A stretch of DNA of 64,000 nt from Deltaproteobacteria bacterium. Lineage in GTDB: Bacteria; Desulfobacterota; Desulfobacteria; Desulfobacterales; SpSt-501. This document shows, one piece after another, positions 1 through 7,768 of the stretch. The translations under genes and the position numbers were made by a program. The notes beneath the pieces were generated by a model. It saw only the letters and a program-made list of their open reading frames with translations. It had not been told where the DNA came from and did not search any database. The DNA is taken from NCBI GenBank assembly GCA_016219005.1, contig JACRCN010000003.1, positions 1 through 64,000 on the forward strand, in the 5' to 3' direction. The stretch's first letter is position 1. Every line of letters begins with the position of its first letter.

Positions 1-301
1 CGGCTTCCTGCTCGTCCACCCAGGGCAGGAAGTCCTGCGCGGCCAGATCCGGGAAGGTGAGAAGCAGGTTGGGCAGATCGCCCTTGGGGTCGATGGCGAT
101 CACCGGGATGTTGTCGAGCAGCGCCTCCTCCAGCAGGCCGAGCGCCAGGCCGGTCTTGCCGCTGCCGGTCATGCCGATGATCACGGCATGGGTGGTCAGG
201 TCCTTGGAGTCATACAGGATGAGTTCCTCTCCGAGCTTTCCGGACTTCACGTCGAATGCCTTGCCCAGGTAAAAAACGCCGAGCTTTTCGTAGTCCGTCA
301 T
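1..301 (-). CDS. HerA-type (DUF87/DUF853) ATPase, N-terminal part only
   Basis: The gene starts at ATG 301 and runs off the left edge, leaving about 100 N-terminal residues. A Walker A motif GMTGSGKTG lies near residues 43-51, followed by [16 protein letters not shown]. Known family: HerA/VirB4-like hexameric ATPases, where this IDPKGD strand is typical of the DUF853 group and of large bacterial proteins annotated as ATP-binding DUF87 domains. The start is supported by a Shine-Dalgarno sequence AAAGGAGG 7 nt upstream and by a sigma70-like promoter at 353-381. Substrate and partner cannot be judged from the fragment. Confidence 0.8.
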   Translation of the reverse strand, partial: MTDYEKLGVFYLGKAFDVKSGKLGEELILYDSKDLTTHAVIIGMTGSGKTGLALGLLEEALLDNIPVIAIDPKGDLPNLLLTFPDLAAQDFLPWVDEQEA

Positions 302-352
302 GGCGCTGCCTCCTTTCCGCGATCCAACGAGTCCGGTGTCATCCTTCGAAGG

Positions 353-381
353 TTCATAATCGGTGCGATTGCGGAAGTCAA
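353..381 (-). promoter_or_regulatory. Sigma70-type promoter for the HerA-like gene
   Basis: On the minus strand TTGACT (381-376) is followed after exactly 17 nt by TATGAA (358-353). This sits about 50 nt before the start codon at 301. Confidence 0.55.
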
Positions 382-435
382 CGACCACGCGGTACGCGGG
401 GTTTTGGGAAGTGCGGCCGGTTGGCCGGCAGGGGG

Positions 436-499
436 GCATTTCCAAAAGGGACGCAATGCGGGTTACGGTCCGAGGAGCTGTTTTTCAACACCCTGCTAG
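436..499. repeat. Half copy (arm B) of the CAGGGTGTTGAAAAAC repeat
   Basis: Read from 499 downwards it begins CTAGCAGGGTGTTGAAAAAC and continues with blocks related to arm B of the full copies at 11238-11388 and 62907-63058 (an accGTAAcCCGCaTTG core and a CTTTTGgAAaTGC end). No matching opposite arm is visible, so it is a partial copy. Confidence 0.6.
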
Positions 500-564
500 A
501 CGAAGATCAGCCTGGCAAGGGCGGTGAGGGCGATAATGGCGCCAAGAATGTCCTGCATGTTCAT
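496..564 (-). CDS. Possible 22-residue hydrophobic peptide
   Basis: ATG at 564 opens a 22-codon frame (MNMQDILGAIIALTALARLI..., ending FV) that stops at TAG 498-496, directly against the repeat end. The peptide is almost one continuous hydrophobic helix, like known very small membrane subunits (KdpF-like in character, not by clear homology). No strong Shine-Dalgarno sequence precedes it. It could equally be chance in GC-rich DNA. Confidence 0.2.
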   Translation of the reverse strand: MNMQDILGAIIALTALARLIFV

Positions 565-878
565 GGTGGTGTGCTCGCGTTGCAAGTTGATAAGGTTGAC
601 TCGATTCTCAGCATATAGCAATGCAAGATTCGTGCAATGCACGTATATCAAAATTTATTTAGTTAAATAGGCAAGTTATATAATTGCCGGTGGGCGGGTT
701 AGGGTGGGATGTGGAAAACGGGTTATAGAATTGTGGTCGGCTGATGCCACTGCCGGTGGAAAACACGGTCAAGCCGGTCGGAAACTTGTCCCGGGTTTAA
801 AATTCCCGGGGCATCTGCTATGTTGACGGATCCGCAGCGGACAACCGGCCGTTCGCGCAGGACCTGCAGGAGGTTGCC
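565..878. other. Intergenic region with an AT-rich core
   Basis: No convincing gene is visible. Positions 632-690 are strikingly AT-rich for this genome and probably hold divergent promoter elements, though no clean consensus pair is seen. Around 788-810 there is a CCCGGG...CCCGGG dyad with an AT-rich centre, operator-like, upstream of the ferritin-like gene. Confidence 0.35.
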
Positions 879-1352
879 GTGTTTGAAATAAAGGAAATCC
901 TGGAACTGGCCATCCGGCTGGAGAAAAACGGCGAGGCCACCTACCGCAAGGCCATGGCGTCGTCCTCCGATGGGCCCATGAAGGCGCTGCTCCAGTGGAT
1001 GGCGGACGAAGAGGTCAGCCACCGGGAGTGGTTTGCGGCTCTGAAATCAGACCTCGACAAAGGGGCGAAGAACCCGTTTTTCGAGGAAATGGGTCGGCAG
1101 GTGCTCAAGGAGCTGGTCGGCGGGCAGAGCTTCTCTCTCAAGGAAGTGGACTTCTCGAAGGTAGGCAGCACGCGCGAGCTCATCAGCATTTTCATAGAGT
1201 TCGAGCAGGATACCGTGCTGTTCTACGAACTGATCGCGCCCTTCATCGAGGATGAGGAAACGCGCGGGCACCTGCAGCGGATCCTCGCGGAGGAAAATCG
1301 TCACATCGACCGGCTGCGGGAATTCAAGGAAGCGGGGGTTGCGGCCCGCTAG
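879..1352 (+). CDS. Ferritin-like (rubrerythrin-domain) diiron protein
   Basis: This is a 157-residue all-helical protein. Two ExxH motifs, E45-H48 (EEVSH) and E139-H142 (EENRH), together with acidic residues near positions 15-19 and 108-117 (FEQDTVLFYE), match the four-helix diiron site of the rubrerythrin/ferritin-like superfamily. It lacks a C-terminal rubredoxin domain, so it is the ferritin-like core only. It probably acts in cytoplasmic peroxide or iron handling. The GTG start is chosen because AGGAGG lies 5 nt upstream. It stands alone on the plus strand and converges with the next gene. Confidence 0.8.
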   Translation: MFEIKEILELAIRLEKNGEATYRKAMASSSDGPMKALLQWMADEEVSHREWFAALKSDLDKGAKNPFFEEMGRQVLKELVGGQSFSLKEVDFSKVGSTRELISIFIEFEQDTVLFYELIAPFIEDEETRGHLQRILAEENRHIDRLREFKEAGVAAR

Positions 1353-1398
1353 CCCGCGGCTTCATTCCGCCGCCGGCGTGCGGGCGCGGCCTGGGGCC

Positions 1399-2148
1399 TC
1401 AGTCGCGCATCCACGGGGGCTCGCGCTCCTTCAGGTCCGAGAGGATCGCTGCGATGCGCTCTTGGGCTTCGGCTGCATCCGCCGGGATCACTGCCTCCAT
1501 GCGCTCGATCACCTCCCTCAGGAACGTGGCCCCACGCTGCGGCAGGTTGTTGAAGACGCGCAGTTGGATTTCGGGGCTGAAGCCCTTGAAGACCTTGGCG
1601 AGGTCCATGGTGCCGACCTCCCGCAGACAGTGCTGAATTTCCTCATCGTTGAGTCGGCCCATGGTGGCGTTGAGCCCATCCGTCGGGTCCGGGGAAAGGT
1701 TGGCGCGTTCGAGGCCCCGGAGGAAGGATTCCATGTCGCCCGGGGAGGAGTCGGTGAATTGCGCCGCGTAAAGCTGCGCGCCCTCCTCGCCGAAAAATGA
1801 GAGCAGCAGTTCCGTCAGGCGCTTCGGGCTGAGGCCGTTCTGGATGCCCATCAGTCCCTCCAGGATGACACAGCGCTCCAGGAGGTCCTTGCCGCGGTAG
1901 CCCCCCGCGAGGATATAGAGTTCCAGGACCTCGCGCACGGCCTGGGGCTTCTCGCCGTCGACGATCAGCTGCAGCCCCTTCTTGAGGAAATAGTTCGGAC
2001 ACTGGTCCATGTAATCCACCAACGACATCAGCCCGAAGTCTCTGGCCTTATTGGCGAGGGTGATCACCTCGCCCACCAGCCCCAGGCACTGTCGCTTGTC
2101 CTCGCTGCTGCACCTGATTTTGCGGGAGAATATCCAGCCGTAGTCCAT
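1399..2148 (-). CDS. Soluble MotA-loop / FliG-C-like fusion protein
   Basis: This 249-residue protein has no membrane segment. Residues 25-100 resemble the cytoplasmic domain of MotA, including the hallmark FLKKGLQLIVDG (54-65). Residues about 165-240 resemble the C-terminal torque domain of FliG (LNDEEIQHCLREVGTMDLA, then VFKGFSPE and NLPQRGA). By eye, the E. coli FliG torque residues K264 and R281 align with K188 and R205; D288 becomes E212, D289 becomes V213 and R297 is lost. In real motors these two surfaces sit on different proteins and touch each other. Here they are on one chain without the MotA transmembrane helices. No flagellar genes are nearby. Function is unknown; a regulator or decoy of motor assembly, or a non-flagellar scaffold, would both fit. 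Confidence 0.65.
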   Translation of the reverse strand: MDYGWIFSRKIRCSSEDKRQCLGLVGEVITLANKARDFGLMSLVDYMDQCPNYFLKKGLQLIVDGEKPQAVREVLELYILAGGYRGKDLLERCVILEGLMGIQNGLSPKRLTELLLSFFGEEGAQLYAAQFTDSSPGDMESFLRGLERANLSPDPTDGLNATMGRLNDEEIQHCLREVGTMDLAKVFKGFSPEIQLRVFNNLPQRGATFLREVIERMEAVIPADAAEAQERIAAILSDLKEREPPWMRD

Positions 2149-2291
2149 CCTGATCTTCCTAGGCCTGCGGCCTGTTTCGGCACACGTGGCCGTGCGGCCT
2201 GCACGGTGTCCTGAGCACTGTGTCTCGTGGAGGCTTTACGGGGCCATTCCAGGATTAAACTATCGGCAGTTTCCGTGAAAACTTGAGGACA

Positions 2292-3848
2292 TTATTTCCG
2301 TGGACGGGTCGATCGCCGGGCGAGAATCGCCGCGGCCCAGGCACGGCGCCGGCTGAGGAGTGCGAGCAGGGCGGCTGAGGCACCGACGGCGCCGGCCAGC
2401 ACGGCCAGAGTTGCCGGATCCATTCCGGCGGCTGCGCTTGTGAGGAAGCACCCGCCCCCGCCGCCCCCGCCGCCGCTGCTGGGCGCCAGGGCGGTCGATG
2501 AAATCTGGAAGGACCGGTCGGAGCCGTAGCTTGTCCCGGAGGAGTTGGCGGCGACCAGGCGGTAGTGATAGGCCGTATCGGCAGAAAGACCGCCGACGGT
2601 TTCCGCGACCGAGGCATCCGCGTCGGTGGTCCGGATGGGGGTCTGCTGCCCGTAGGCGGAGGTCGTGCCGTATTCAAAATAATAGGTGGTGGTCAGGCCG
2701 TTGGGGATGACGGTGCCGTTCAGGAGCGCCGACGTGAGATCAATGGTTGTGGCTAGGCCCGTATTGGTCTCGGGCACGCTGCTGTCGCCGGCATACGCCA
2801 GGTCCAGGAGCAAGCTGTCCGCGGCCACGCTGACCGTGCGGTCGACCGGTAGCGTGACCATCGAGCCGGAGAAAGTGACCACGTAGTCGCCGGCCGCCGT
2901 GATGGGGATGGCGTAGCCGCCGCTGTTCGCGGTGACTGCAAAGAAGTCGCCCTGGTCCGGCTCCACCCTGACTCCGGCGATGCCCTCGCCGGGATCGTAC
3001 TGACCGTTGGCGTTGCCATCGATCCAGACGGTGCCGACCAGAAAGCGGTTGTAGTGGTTTGCGAACCCCGTGTTGGCGTAACAGAGGTTGCCCGTGATCA
3101 CCTGCGGGCCGACCTGGGTCGCCAGGGCGGTTTCCGCCACCACGGCGTAGCCTACGTTGGCATAGTTGGCGTTGACCGACATGATGGCGTTGCGGTGGCC
3201 GGGGGGATCCTGAGTGCCGTCGCTTCCGGAGCCCCAGTCGATGTTGAAGCCGGCATGGCCGTAGACCGTGTGCTCGGAGTACGAGTACACGATGCCGGCG
3301 GCCGAGGTGAATTCGAATCCAGCCGCATCGATGCGGGCGAACTGCCCGTCGTGGTTCTGCTTGTCGATGCTGATGAGATAATCCGAGTGGGCCTTGGCCG
3401 CGCTGTACAGGCGGACATCAAAGGCGGCCGGCGGCTTGGCCGGAATCGCCGCGAATTCGTTCTGCAGAACGGCGGTGTCGACATGCCAGATGCTCCGCGC
3501 GGCCGCAATATCCGGATCACTCTCCGTGGCAAGCCAGACCCCTTCCTGCGCAGGGTTCGAGCGCGCCCGGTTCATCAGCCACACCATCTGCTGCTCGTTA
3601 CCGTCCGGATGCAGATTGTCGCCGGTCTTGTGATAGGTCCACTCGGTCAGAGCGGACGGCGCCATCCAGTTCGACACCGTTGCCGAACTGGGAGCTTCGG
3701 GCACGTCCCGCTCGAGTGTCGGCGGGTTGGGTTCGGGGATCCGGTCGTAGCGGCTCCGGAAGAGTCCGGGGGATGCGAAGGCCAGGGGGATGCTCAGAAC
3801 CGCCGCCAGCGTCAGCGCAACCCCGAAACCAGAGAGCCATTTTCGCAC
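2292..3848 (-). CDS. Secreted CAP-domain (SCP/PR-1) protein with C-terminal anchor signal
   Basis: This is a 518-residue exported protein. It has an N-terminal signal peptide (residues 1-26). A CAP/SCP domain (about 85-270) shows MVWLMNRAR, AHSDYL, SEHTVYGHAG and PPGHRNAIMS. A short SdrD-B-like segment follows (IDGNANGQYDPGEGIAGV, about 280-350), then a fibronectin-III-like region (about 360-450). The C-terminus is a Gly8 run followed by CFLTSAAAG, a hydrophobic helix and Arg-rich tail, resembling the Gly-rich CFI-box type C-terminal sorting signals common in Desulfobacterota. It is probably surface-attached. CAP catalytic function is unassigned. Confidence 0.8.
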   Translation of the reverse strand: MRKWLSGFGVALTLAAVLSIPLAFASPGLFRSRYDRIPEPNPPTLERDVPEAPSSATVSNWMAPSALTEWTYHKTGDNLHPDGNEQQMVWLMNRARSNPAQEGVWLATESDPDIAAARSIWHVDTAVLQNEFAAIPAKPPAAFDVRLYSAAKAHSDYLISIDKQNHDGQFARIDAAGFEFTSAAGIVYSYSEHTVYGHAGFNIDWGSGSDGTQDPPGHRNAIMSVNANYANVGYAVVAETALATQVGPQVITGNLCYANTGFANHYNRFLVGTVWIDGNANGQYDPGEGIAGVRVEPDQGDFFAVTANSGGYAIPITAAGDYVVTFSGSMVTLPVDRTVSVAADSLLLDLAYAGDSSVPETNTGLATTIDLTSALLNGTVIPNGLTTTYYFEYGTTSAYGQQTPIRTTDADASVAETVGGLSADTAYHYRLVAANSSGTSYGSDRSFQISSTALAPSSGGGGGGGGCFLTSAAAGMDPATLAVLAGAVGASAALLALLSRRRAWAAAILARRSTRPRK

Positions 3849-4004
3849 GCAAGAACCTCGTCGCCGGAAGCCGGATAGGATAAAAAATTGACCAATATAT
3901 CAAACACCGGCGCAATGCAAGATGCTTATTTTATGGATATCGGCCGGCCTTATTTTGAACTTTAGAGCTTCCGGTCGGCTCTCATGTCAAAACATGGTGG
4001 CGGG

Positions 4005-4098
4005 TGCTTGCCTGCGAGCATCCATGCGCATGCTTCGCATTCCAAATCGCCGCATGCCTTGGCTGACGGCCGGATGCTTGTTTTTCAACACCCTGTCA
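4005..4098. repeat. Arm A copy of the TGACAGGGTGTTGAAAAAC repeat
   Basis: Read from 4098 downwards: TGACAGGGTGTTGAAAAAC, then AAGCATCCGGCCGTCAGCCA and AGGCATGCGGCGATTTGGAA. This matches arm A at 10998, 11238 and 63058. The first three bases read on the minus strand (TGA, 4098-4096) are also the stop codon of the adjacent transporter gene. Confidence 0.7.
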
Positions 4099-5004
4099 GT
4101 CGGTCCGCCGGCCGCCCCGACTGGTGAGCGCGAGGGATAGTACGACCAGAAACAGTGCTGCCACCTCGGTTGCCGTCGCGGGCTCTCCCAGAATCAGGGC
4201 GCTGCTGAAGACGCCGATCACCGGGATGCCCAAGGTGCTCAGTGCAGCGACGTTGGCAGGGAATATCTGAACGACCATGAAAAACGCCCAATGGCAGAAG
4301 ATGGTCGGCAGCGCGACTACGAAAATCAGGGCGGCGATGGCCTTCCATGAGACCGCGGCGAGCGCGGTGACCGGATCGATCAGGATTGCGCCCACGACGA
4401 TGGGTATCCCCCCGATCAGAAGCTGCCAGCCCATGACCAGGGTTGCCGGCATGTGCCATTTGAAGAATTTGACCAGCACCGTTCCAGCCCCCCAGCAGAC
4501 GGCGGCACCCAACACCATCAGGGCGCCCAGCGGGGCGGCGCCAAACGCCCGCATGTCGGGAACCAGCAGCAGCGCCAGTCCCGTCCACCCGAAACCGAGA
4601 GCCCACAGCCGGGCGGAGGTGATGTGCTCCTTCAGCAGCAGGCGGCCGAGAAGGATCGCCCACAGGGGCATGGTGTAGGCGATGATCACGGCCCGTCCGG
4701 CTTGCAGCATGGCGAGGCCGTAGGCGGAGAGGATGTGCCAGCCGGTGATGTTGATCAGGGAGGTGATGATGAGCGGCTTGAGATCTCCGGCCGGCACCCG
4801 CAGGGTGGCCCCGCCGGCGCGGGCCAGCGCCAATAGGGCGGCCCCGCCGGCCGCAAGACAGATGGCCCGGAAGGTCCAGGGGCGGATCTCGCCCAGGACG
4901 ATCTTCATGGCCGGCCAGGCCAGGCCCCAGAAAAGGCTGAGCAGGGCGAGCAGCACGATGCCCCTCAGGGGGCTCGCCTTTTTATGGTGCGGGGAAAGTT
5001 GCAT
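4096..5004 (-). CDS. EamA-family (DMT) transporter
   Basis: This is a 302-residue inner-membrane protein with about ten hydrophobic helices in two EamA repeats (approximately 15-145 and 155-298), the usual length and shape of the drug/metabolite transporter superfamily. The first repeat has the typical FWGLAWPAMK start and LLLKEHIT near the end of the repeat; the second ends with ALILGEPAT. Substrate cannot be predicted. It lies 12 nt after the EthD-like gene and is probably the last gene of a minus-strand operon starting at 6839. Its TGA stop is the first base triplet of an intergenic repeat. Confidence 0.85.
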   Translation of the reverse strand: MQLSPHHKKASPLRGIVLLALLSLFWGLAWPAMKIVLGEIRPWTFRAICLAAGGAALLALARAGGATLRVPAGDLKPLIITSLINITGWHILSAYGLAMLQAGRAVIIAYTMPLWAILLGRLLLKEHITSARLWALGFGWTGLALLLVPDMRAFGAAPLGALMVLGAAVCWGAGTVLVKFFKWHMPATLVMGWQLLIGGIPIVVGAILIDPVTALAAVSWKAIAALIFVVALPTIFCHWAFFMVVQIFPANVAALSTLGIPVIGVFSSALILGEPATATEVAALFLVVLSLALTSRGGRRTD

Positions 5005-5016
5005 CCAGACCGGTTG

Positions 5017-5334
5017 TCACCCGATTGTCAGGACTTCACTGATCTGGCGCAGGGGTGTCACATCGGTGAAATTGGGGATATCCGCGCGCAGGACACCCCC
5101 GGAGGCCGCGCCGCCTTTCTCATAGCCGTCGGCCGAGTCGAAATAGAGGTTGCCGATGCAGACATACGGCGCCGGCTGACCGCCGCCGCCGGAGATGCCT
5201 CGCAGGACTTCCGCCCGCAGGAGGCCGAAGGGCTTCATATGCTTTTCCACCAGGGCCATGTGCGTCGTGCGGTAGTATTCCAGATCGAAACGGCTGCCTT
5301 TCTGGTTCGGGTACATCACGCTCACTTTGTACAT
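5017..5334 (-). CDS. EthD family protein
   Basis: This is a 105-residue ferredoxin-fold (dimeric alpha-beta barrel) protein. MYKVSVMYPNQKGSRFDLEY, a tract with YRTTHMALVEKHM, and the later VCIGNLYFDS are typical of EthD proteins, small homodimers named after the ETBE-degradation locus but widespread with unknown roles. The start at 5334 is preferred over the upstream Met at 5361 because AAAGGAG lies 6-7 nt before it and homologous proteins begin at this point. It sits between the DUF1285-like gene and the DMT transporter. Confidence 0.75.
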   Translation of the reverse strand: MYKVSVMYPNQKGSRFDLEYYRTTHMALVEKHMKPFGLLRAEVLRGISGGGGQPAPYVCIGNLYFDSADGYEKGGAASGGVLRADIPNFTDVTPLRQISEVLTIG

Positions 5335-5391
5335 GCCAATCTCCTTTCGGGTGCACTCCATGTTCGGGCGGCGCGCAACTCCTGCCCGTCT

Positions 5392-5892
5392 TCATTCCTG
5401 CGGCAGGCTCAACGCCATCTTGCGGCCGTTTTGGGCCTCCCGGATGCGGTGGCGTCCGCCGCATGCCCGGATGAAGTAAGCGTCCTGCTCGAAATCAAGC
5501 CGGTCGGCCAGCTTCAGCAGAGCCCGGTCCGAGAACTTGATGCGCTCGCCCGCGTCGGTCAGGTAGAGGCTGTCGTTTTCAATCCAGAGGCGGCCGGTAT
5601 CGAGCGGGAGGCGCCGCTGGGTGTTCAGGACGAGAGTAATTTCAGCCCCGATCTGCACGTCGACGACGAACAGGGCGGTGTCCTCGTAGGGGAAATACAC
5701 CTTTTCGACAAAGTGATCGCGCTGCTGGCTGACATAGTAGCCGCCTTCGTCCCGGCGGATGGCGGCGTTAAAGTAGTCGATGATGCGCCGGTTCTGGAAG
5801 AGGCCGGACGCGTTGCGCCAGCGGCCGTTGCGGTCCAGCCGGAACACGGCCTTTTCGCGCGGGATGACGATTTCGGTCGGTGTGTCGGTCAT
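5392..5892 (-). CDS. DUF1285-like protein
   Basis: About 166 residues from Met 5892. The pattern FRLDRNGRWRN, RRIIDYFNAAIRRDEGGYY and VEKVYFPYEDTALFVVDVQI follows the DUF1285 signature (an Arg-Asp-Gly-x-Trp opening, a central single-polymer domain with DEGGYY, then a Val-Glu-Asp-x-Ala strand). Structures of the family are known but no function is established. An upstream GTG start at 5946 would overlap the preceding gene by 34 nt and lacks a Shine-Dalgarno sequence, so 5892 is preferred. It is co-directional with its neighbours. Confidence 0.55.
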   Translation of the reverse strand: MTDTPTEIVIPREKAVFRLDRNGRWRNASGLFQNRRIIDYFNAAIRRDEGGYYVSQQRDHFVEKVYFPYEDTALFVVDVQIGAEITLVLNTQRRLPLDTGRLWIENDSLYLTDAGERIKFSDRALLKLADRLDFEQDAYFIRACGGRHRIREAQNGRKMALSLPQE

Positions 5893-5912
5893 GGGCTGTT
5901 GCGGGCACGCCG

Positions 5913-6839
5913 TCAGTAACGGCTCTGTTTGCGGGGTTTGCGCCACAGGGTTTTACCCATGTCTTCGATGTAGCTGGCCGCCTGGAAGACGGCGTTCAGA
6001 CTGATGGGGGGCAGTTCACGGTCCTGGTCACGACCGTCGCTGAACCGCTGGCGTGACACCGGCGCGAGCCCTCTGCGGCGGCAGACGATGAAGGCCGCTG
6101 CATCGGCTTCGAGGTCGATCCGGTTTAGGTCGAGGTCCTTGCGGTCCACCCACCAGGCATCGCTGTCGATGCCCAGATGCCCGCAGAAAATGCGGCCCAG
6201 CTCGAGTACCAGGCAGGCGTACTTTTCCTCCAGGCTCAGGCCGGCGTCGACGAGGACGAGATAGCGCGTGGTGGCCTCGAGCTCCAGGCTCGCGTAGTTT
6301 TTCCGGACCGAGGCCGTGATGCGGACCACCCTTTCGGCGGCGCTGTTCAGGGTCGGCACCTCGCGCACGGCGATGTGCTGAATGCGGCTGTTGTGCAGCG
6401 TGGCGTCGTAGATTCGGGAAGACAGGCGGTCCCTGGTCTCGGGCGGTCTCAGGGCGCCCCCGGCGACCGGATACCCCTCGGTGTCCTTGAGATCGAAGAC
6501 GAAGAGCACCGGCGACATCGGGGCCAGGATGAGGATCGGCCGGGCGCCCGGCTTCAGCCGCCGCCGGTACTTCCGGGACCAGGTCCTGCCCGTGGCGACG
6601 TGGGTGGCGGCGGGGTTCTGCAGGTAGATGAGAAACCCGTTAAACGGCGAATAGGCCGGGAAGCGGGCGATGAATTCCAGCAGTTCGAGGAATTCGCGGC
6701 GCCCGCGCCAGCGGGCACTCAGACGGAAAAGCTCGTCGAGCGCGCCGGTGCCCTCGTCAAGGTCCGGCTGCGGAACCTCGCCGGGGCTGCCCGGCCCGGG
6801 CGTATCGGAACCCTGAAACAAATTGAGTTGTTCGGGCAT
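5913..6839 (-). CDS. ArdC/ImmA-like protein with a lost zinc motif
   Basis: This is a 308-residue cytoplasmic protein. Residues 60-122 (PFNGFLIYLQNP, THVATGRTWSRKY, VFDLKDTEG) match the ArdC N-terminal ssDNA-binding-like domain. Residues 200-260 match the following ImmA/ArdC metallopeptidase-like domain, including EADAAAFIVCRRRGL (E244). The expected HExxH is LELGR (212-216), so both zinc-binding histidines are gone although the downstream H221 and E244 remain. It is therefore a likely pseudo-protease. ArdC proteins are antirestriction factors of mobile elements, but no other mobile genes are adjacent. It heads a probable four-gene minus-strand operon. Confidence 0.6.
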   Translation of the reverse strand: MPEQLNLFQGSDTPGPGSPGEVPQPDLDEGTGALDELFRLSARWRGRREFLELLEFIARFPAYSPFNGFLIYLQNPAATHVATGRTWSRKYRRRLKPGARPILILAPMSPVLFVFDLKDTEGYPVAGGALRPPETRDRLSSRIYDATLHNSRIQHIAVREVPTLNSAAERVVRITASVRKNYASLELEATTRYLVLVDAGLSLEEKYACLVLELGRIFCGHLGIDSDAWWVDRKDLDLNRIDLEADAAAFIVCRRRGLAPVSRQRFSDGRDQDRELPPISLNAVFQAASYIEDMGKTLWRKPRKQSRY

Positions 6840-6993
6840 CTGCCTGCATCACCCCATGCGTCGGCCGCAGCGGCCGGAGCCCCCGGCGGGCCCTTTTGCC
6901 GGTTGCGGAAAGCCTTCGGGAAACGCCCCCGCCCTTTCCGGCTGCCGGAGTAATAATCCGAAAGTGATTGCGGAGTCAAGGTGATCGCCGGAA

Positions 6994-7021
6994 TTGACAA
7001 GGACGGCGTCGATGATAACCA
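6994..7021 (+). promoter_or_regulatory. Possible ferritin promoter
   Basis: A consensus TTGACA (6994-6999) is followed after 16 nt by a weak -10, TAACCA (7016-7021), 65 nt before the ferritin start. No Fur box is evident. Confidence 0.3.
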
Positions 7022-7086
7022 TTGAGCCTTCCAAAATTGACGGCGATAACGCGTGAGCCTCACACCGGCCAAAAGGAGACTGATAA

Positions 7087-7620
7087 ATGATCGGCAAGAA
7101 ACTCAATGACGCGATGAACGAGCAGATCAAGAACGAATTGGAATCCTACTATATCTATCTGTCGATGGCCGCCTGGCTGCACTCCAAGTCCCTGGACGGG
7201 ATGGGGCATTGGATGCGCGTGCAGGCCCATGAGGAGATGCTCCACGCCATGAAGTTTTTCAATCATCTCATCGATCGCGGCGGGAAGGTCGCTCTGAAGG
7301 ACCTCAAGCAGCTCAAGACCCAGTGGAAGTCGCCGCTCGAAGTGTTCCAGGACGCCTTCGAACACGAGAAGTTCATTTCCAAGAAGATCAACGACCTGAT
7401 GTCGATCACGCGCCAGGAAAAAGAGTACGCCTCCGAACCCCTGCTGGCCTGGTTCACCGACGAGCAGATCGAGGAGGAGTCCAATGCGAGCAAAATCACC
7501 GGGCAGCTGGAAATGGTCGGAACCGACAAGTCCGGGCTGCTGATGCTGGACCGTGAACTGGCGGCGCGGGCCTATCCCCCGGGCAGCCCTCTCAACCCCG
7601 TGGCGGCGCCGGCCGCTTAG
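7087..7620 (+). CDS. ftnA: Bacterial non-haem ferritin
   Basis: This is a 177-residue ferritin subunit for cytoplasmic iron storage in a 24-mer cage. The ferroxidase ligands of the FtnA type are all present: E17, E50, H53, E94, Q127 and E130, within MNEQIKNELESYYIYLSM and RVQAHEEMLHAMKFF. The C-terminal residues after about 165 (PPGSPLNPVAAPAA) are a low-complexity tail longer than in E. coli FtnA. AAGGAGA lies 7 nt before the ATG. It stands alone, convergent with the next gene. Confidence 0.92.
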   Translation: MIGKKLNDAMNEQIKNELESYYIYLSMAAWLHSKSLDGMGHWMRVQAHEEMLHAMKFFNHLIDRGGKVALKDLKQLKTQWKSPLEVFQDAFEHEKFISKKINDLMSITRQEKEYASEPLLAWFTDEQIEEESNASKITGQLEMVGTDKSGLLMLDRELAARAYPPGSPLNPVAAPAA

Positions 7621-7768
7621 TCGCCACGGTTCGGTCCCCCCCTTAAAGCGGGAACCTTGAAGCCGCCTGCTCTGCGGGTGGCGACACACGTGTGTCCGGC
7701 GGATGTGAACGCAACGGCAAGCGTTCCGGCGTCGGAGGCCGACGATCGCGCGGCGACCGTGCGCGGCC

